From NCBI GenBank assembly GCA_024709485.1, contig JANJWO010000030.1, forward strand, positions 1-38,028: 38,028 bases of DNA, written 5' to 3'. The position numbers and the translations under genes were made by a program. The notes below the pieces were generated by a model. It was not told where the DNA came from. It worked only from the letters and a program-made list of their open reading frames with translations, and did no database searches. This DNA is from Hydrogenophilaceae bacterium. Its GTDB lineage: Bacteria > Pseudomonadota > Gammaproteobacteria > Burkholderiales > Thiobacillaceae. Positions within the stretch are counted from its first letter, which is position 1. Each line of letters begins with the position of its first letter. This document shows, piece by piece, positions 34,531-38,028 of this stretch.

Positions 34531-36414
34531 ATGATTTCAAAATGGTTCCAGGTATCTGTGCTGGCCGCGCTGGTGTCTTCGGCCTATGCACAACCGATCA
34601 CCCTGAAGGACGCAGCCCAGGAGGCGGTGCTGCGCAATCCCGAAGTGCAGGCCAAATGGCACGCCTACAAGGAGGCCACCGAGGCCATCGACACCTCGCG
34701 CGGGCGCTATTACCCGACGCTTGATCTCAATGCCGGCATCTTCCGCGAATGGAAGGATGAGCCCGTGGCTGCCGGCGGCGACCGCGACTTCACCTCGCGC
34801 GGCGTCGAATTGCGGCTCAATCAAATCCTGTTCGACGGCTTCGCCACCCGCAGCGACGTCAAGCGCCTGAGCTATGCCCAGCGCGTGCGCTACTATGAAC
34901 TGCTGGACGCATCCGAAACCGCCGCCCTCGAGGCGATGCGCGCCTACAACGACGTGCTGCGCTATCGCGCCCTGCACAAGCTGGCCGCAGACAATTATGT
35001 GCAGCACCGCGCAGTGTACGAGCAGATCCAGCGCAAGGTGAGGCAGGGTGTCGGCCGCGGCGTGGACCTGGAGCAGGCCTCTGGCCGTCTGGCGCTGGCC
35101 GAATCCAACCTGCTGACGGAAGCCAGCAATCTGCATGACGTGAGCGCCCGCTATCAGCGCATCGTCGGCGCCCTGCCGGCCGAAGAAATGGCCGCCCTGC
35201 CCAAGCTGGCCCAGGACGTGCCGCCCAAGACCGCCGACGCGCTGCGCAAGGCCTACGAGCTCAACCCGGAACTGGCCGCGGCCCAGGAGAACATCGTTTC
35301 CTCCATGGCCGACGTGGACGTGCGCCGCTCGCGCTACTATCCGCGCCTCGACCTGCAAGCCAGCCAGTCCTGGGGCTGGGATACCGACGGCATCGACGGC
35401 AATTACGACGACCGCAAGATCGGCCTGGCGCTGAATTACAACCTGTTCAACGGCGGCTCCGACAAGGCGGCCGAGCGTCAGTACGTCGAGCGCGTCAACA
35501 TCGCCAAGGACCTGCGCGACAAGGCCTGCCGCGATGTGCGCCAGACCCTGACCATCGCCCACAACGACATCACGCGCATCGGCGAACAATTGCAATACCT
35601 GGAACAGCACCTGACCGCCACCGAAAAGGCGCGCGACGCCTACCGCAAGCAATTCGACATCGGCCAGCGCACCCTGCTGGACTTGCTGGACACCGAGAAC
35701 GAGCTGTTTGAAGCCCGCCGCGCCTACGTCAACGCCAGCCACGACTACACCCAGGCCTACGGCCGCACCCAGGGCTCCATCGGCACCCTGCTCGCCGCCA
35801 TCGGCCTGCAGCGCCTGGACACGCCCAACCTGTTCGACGGCAAGGAAAAGGCGGAATTCGATCCCGACACCGTCTGTCCGCCTTCCGGCGCGGGCCAGCT
35901 CGCCGTGGACAAGGACAAGCTCTTTGCCGACGCCATGGCCGCCAACCCCAACCTGCTGCCGCCCGAGGTCGCCCCGATCGGCGATGCCGATGGCGACGGC
36001 GTAAGGGACGACAAGGATCTGTGCCCCGACACGCCGAAAGGCACCCGGGTCGACCATACCGGCTGCCCGCTCAAGGACGTGACCATTCTCAAGGGCGTGA
36101 ACTTCGACTTCAACAAGGACACCCTGCGTCCCGATGCCAAGCCGATTCTCGACGAGGCCGTGGCGGTCATGCAGCGTTATCCGGAAATCAAGGTTGAAAT
36201 CGCCGGCCACACCGACAGCGTCGGCTCCGATGCCTACAACCTGAGCCTGTCCGACCGCCGCGCCAAGACCGTCATGGAATACTTCGTCTCCAAGGGCATC
36301 GATGCCGGCCGCCTCAGCTCCAAGGGCTACGGCGAAGCCAGCCCCCTCACCGGCAACGACAGCGTCGCCGGCCGCGCGCAAAACCGCCGCGTGGAGATGC
36401 GCATCATCAAGTAA
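34531..36414 (+). CDS. TolC-type outer membrane porin fused to an OmpA peptidoglycan-binding domain
   Basis: A 627-residue fusion. A signal peptide ends AYA at residue 20. A TolC/LapE-like efflux porin follows (about 22-440), with the paired repeats ITLKDAAQEAVLRNPEV and the later ALRKAYELNPELAAAQ, and DIGQRTLLDLLDTENELFEAR near the end of the second repeat. Next comes a calcium-binding type-3 repeat (DADGDGVRDDKDLCPDTP, from residue 486) and an OmpA C-terminal domain (about 515-627) with the Asp and Arg that bind diaminopimelate in HTDSVGSDAY and LSDRRA. The porin is probably the outlet of the LapBC exporter, here tethered to the cell wall. The start at 34531 has GGGGA seven bases upstream; a GTG at 34510 is less likely. 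Confidence 0.93.
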   Translation: MISKWFQVSVLAALVSSAYAQPITLKDAAQEAVLRNPEVQAKWHAYKEATEAIDTSRGRYYPTLDLNAGIFREWKDEPVAAGGDRDFTSRGVELRLNQILFDGFATRSDVKRLSYAQRVRYYELLDASETAALEAMRAYNDVLRYRALHKLAADNYVQHRAVYEQIQRKVRQGVGRGVDLEQASGRLALAESNLLTEASNLHDVSARYQRIVGALPAEEMAALPKLAQDVPPKTADALRKAYELNPELAAAQENIVSSMADVDVRRSRYYPRLDLQASQSWGWDTDGIDGNYDDRKIGLALNYNLFNGGSDKAAERQYVERVNIAKDLRDKACRDVRQTLTIAHNDITRIGEQLQYLEQHLTATEKARDAYRKQFDIGQRTLLDLLDTENELFEARRAYVNASHDYTQAYGRTQGSIGTLLAAIGLQRLDTPNLFDGKEKAEFDPDTVCPPSGAGQLAVDKDKLFADAMAANPNLLPPEVAPIGDADGDGVRDDKDLCPDTPKGTRVDHTGCPLKDVTILKGVNFDFNKDTLRPDAKPILDEAVAVMQRYPEIKVEIAGHTDSVGSDAYNLSLSDRRAKTVMEYFVSKGIDAGRLSSKGYGEASPLTGNDSVAGRAQNRRVEMRIIK

Positions 36415-36431
36415 TCAAGCGCTTGCAGTCG

Positions 36432-36459
36432 AGCCCCGTCCCAGGACGGGGCTTTTTTT
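36432..36459 (+). terminator. Intrinsic terminator after the TolC-OmpA gene
   Basis: A nine-base stem, 36432-36440 with 36445-36453, loop CCAG, followed by seven T. A second GC hairpin, CGGGGC with GCCCCG (36468-36485), follows. Confidence 0.92.
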
Positions 36460-36574
36460 CGCCCGCACGGGGCGGTTTTGCCCCGCCGCGCCGGCCCGCA
36501 CCGGCTGGGGAATATCCGCGCTCCGCTCGCTGCCGCCCGCACCGCCAAAGCGTCGCCCTTGCGGCCGCGCGTCA

Positions 36575-36602
36575 CTTGAAATCGCTCCGATTCGCCCTAG
36601 AT
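36575..36602 (+). promoter_or_regulatory. Sigma32 heat-shock promoter of hsp20
   Basis: CTTGAAA (36575-36581), a 13-base gap and CCCTAGAT (36595-36602) give an exact -35 and a good -10 for the heat-shock sigma factor. The predicted start site is about 40 bases before the hsp20 ATG. Confidence 0.8.
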
Positions 36603-36650
36603 TGTTAGTACCGGCGGCACTGCCGCAGCTTACCGATCAAGGAGATGAAC

Positions 36651-37076
36651 ATGGCAAATCTGACCCGTTATGATCCCTTTGAAACCGGGCTTGAGCCGTT
36701 TGACGACCTGTTCCGCGGCTTTTTCCGGCCTGTCCGCATGGAGCGGGAACTGCCGCAGTTCAGGATGGACGTCAAGGAAAACGACAAGGCCTACACCGTC
36801 CATGCGGACCTGCCGGGCGTCAAGAAGGAAGACATCCACGTATCCATCGAGGGCAATACGGTGGCAATATCGGCCGAGACCCGCAGCGAGTCCGAGCAGA
36901 AGGAAGGCGAGAAGGTCCTGAAGCGCGAGCGCAGCTATGGCAAGGTGTATCGCAGCTTTTCGCTCGGCGCCGATATCGACGAGGCTTCCGCCAGCGCCAA
37001 GTACAACGATGGCGTGCTGGAGCTGGTTTTGCCCAAGAAGGCCGCGGCCGCAAGCAAGCGTCTGGCCGTGCAATGA
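36651..37076 (+). CDS. Small heat-shock protein, Hsp20 family
   Basis: A 141-residue Hsp20. The alpha-crystallin domain spans about 38-130, with FRMDVKENDKAYTVHADLPG at its start and the conserved end YNDGVLELVLPKK (A-x-x-x-n-GVL-x-v-x-x-PK form). A short N-terminal arm with PFDDLFRGFF precedes it; the C-terminal tail is brief, with KRLAVQ as a possible IXI-like contact. These proteins hold unfolding proteins in large oligomers without ATP. The start at 36651 was chosen because GGAG is six bases upstream; an ATG at 36645 would touch that site. Transcription from the sigma32 promoter just upstream fits the role. Confidence 0.94.
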   Translation: MANLTRYDPFETGLEPFDDLFRGFFRPVRMERELPQFRMDVKENDKAYTVHADLPGVKKEDIHVSIEGNTVAISAETRSESEQKEGEKVLKRERSYGKVYRSFSLGADIDEASASAKYNDGVLELVLPKKAAAASKRLAVQ

Positions 37077-37100
37077 AGCCAGCCTGAAAACTTTTTGGGA

Positions 37101-37125
37101 AGGCGGCCGCGGGCCGCCTTTTTTA
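37101..37125 (+). terminator. Intrinsic terminator after hsp20
   Basis: AGGCGGCC (37101-37108) pairs with GGCCGCCT (37112-37119) around GCG, and a T-run follows. It separates hsp20 from argB. Confidence 0.93.
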
Positions 37126-37144
37126 TTGGCCGCGCGGGCACTAA

Positions 37145-38028
<884 letters not shown>

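Overview
The window is a GC-rich, densely coded stretch of a Gram-negative chromosome, most likely from a betaproteobacterium. Supporting signs are the order dapF - DUF484 gene - xerC, an S-adenosylhomocysteine (SAH) riboswitch ahead of ahcY, hslVU next to a STAS-domain gene, and two lipid A acyltransferase genes. No tRNA, rRNA, CRISPR array, transposase or prophage module is visible. Species assignment is not possible from sequence reading alone.

Layout. 1-5.0 kb (+): end of aroE, then mtgA, mgtE, an msbA-type exporter and a TtcA-family tRNA thiolation gene, mostly overlapping or abutting. 5.0-5.25 kb: a 60-nt structured repeat followed by a second copy of the ttcA tail. 5.3-6.4 kb (+): a PLP aminotransferase. 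6.5-10.8 kb (-): the methyl cycle, metK, a 48-codon ORF, the SAH riboswitch, ahcY, a small four-helix membrane protein and metF. Between metK and the small ORF lies a second copy of the same structured repeat, followed by a second metK tail. 10.9-16.1 kb (+): two LpxL/HtrB-type acyltransferases, a GNAT, a CoA-binding protein, dapF, a DUF484 gene and xerC. 16.2-20.5 kb (+): a CobW GTPase, a STAS protein and hslVU with a heat-shock-type promoter. 20.7-23.2 kb (+): an unrecognised helical-repeat protein and a periplasmic PCu(A)C copper chaperone.

23.4-36.4 kb is a complete Lap-type surface adhesin locus. It holds the type I ABC exporter (LapB-like), the membrane fusion protein (LapC-like), a LuxR-type regulator without the phosphoacceptor Asp, a retention-module adhesin with a PAAG site at residues 112-115, and a small conserved protein. 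On the opposite strand are an inactive GGDEF/EAL receptor (LapD-like) and the Cys protease LapG. A TolC porin fused to a calcium-binding linker and an OmpA peptidoglycan-binding domain completes it. By analogy with the Pseudomonas Lap system, the exporter, fusion protein and TolC place the adhesin on the cell surface, and LapD sequesters LapG when c-di-GMP is high. The window closes with a sigma32-promoted hsp20 gene and most of argB.

The least explained feature is the pair of structured elements at 5005-5064 (+) and 9504-9565 (-). They share conserved blocks but have different, base-paired stem sequences. Each sits just after an intact gene and just before a diverged second copy of that gene's 3' end, and in both copies the reading frame is kept. 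A second intergenic family, five inverted repeats with short-period arms, is scattered between genes.
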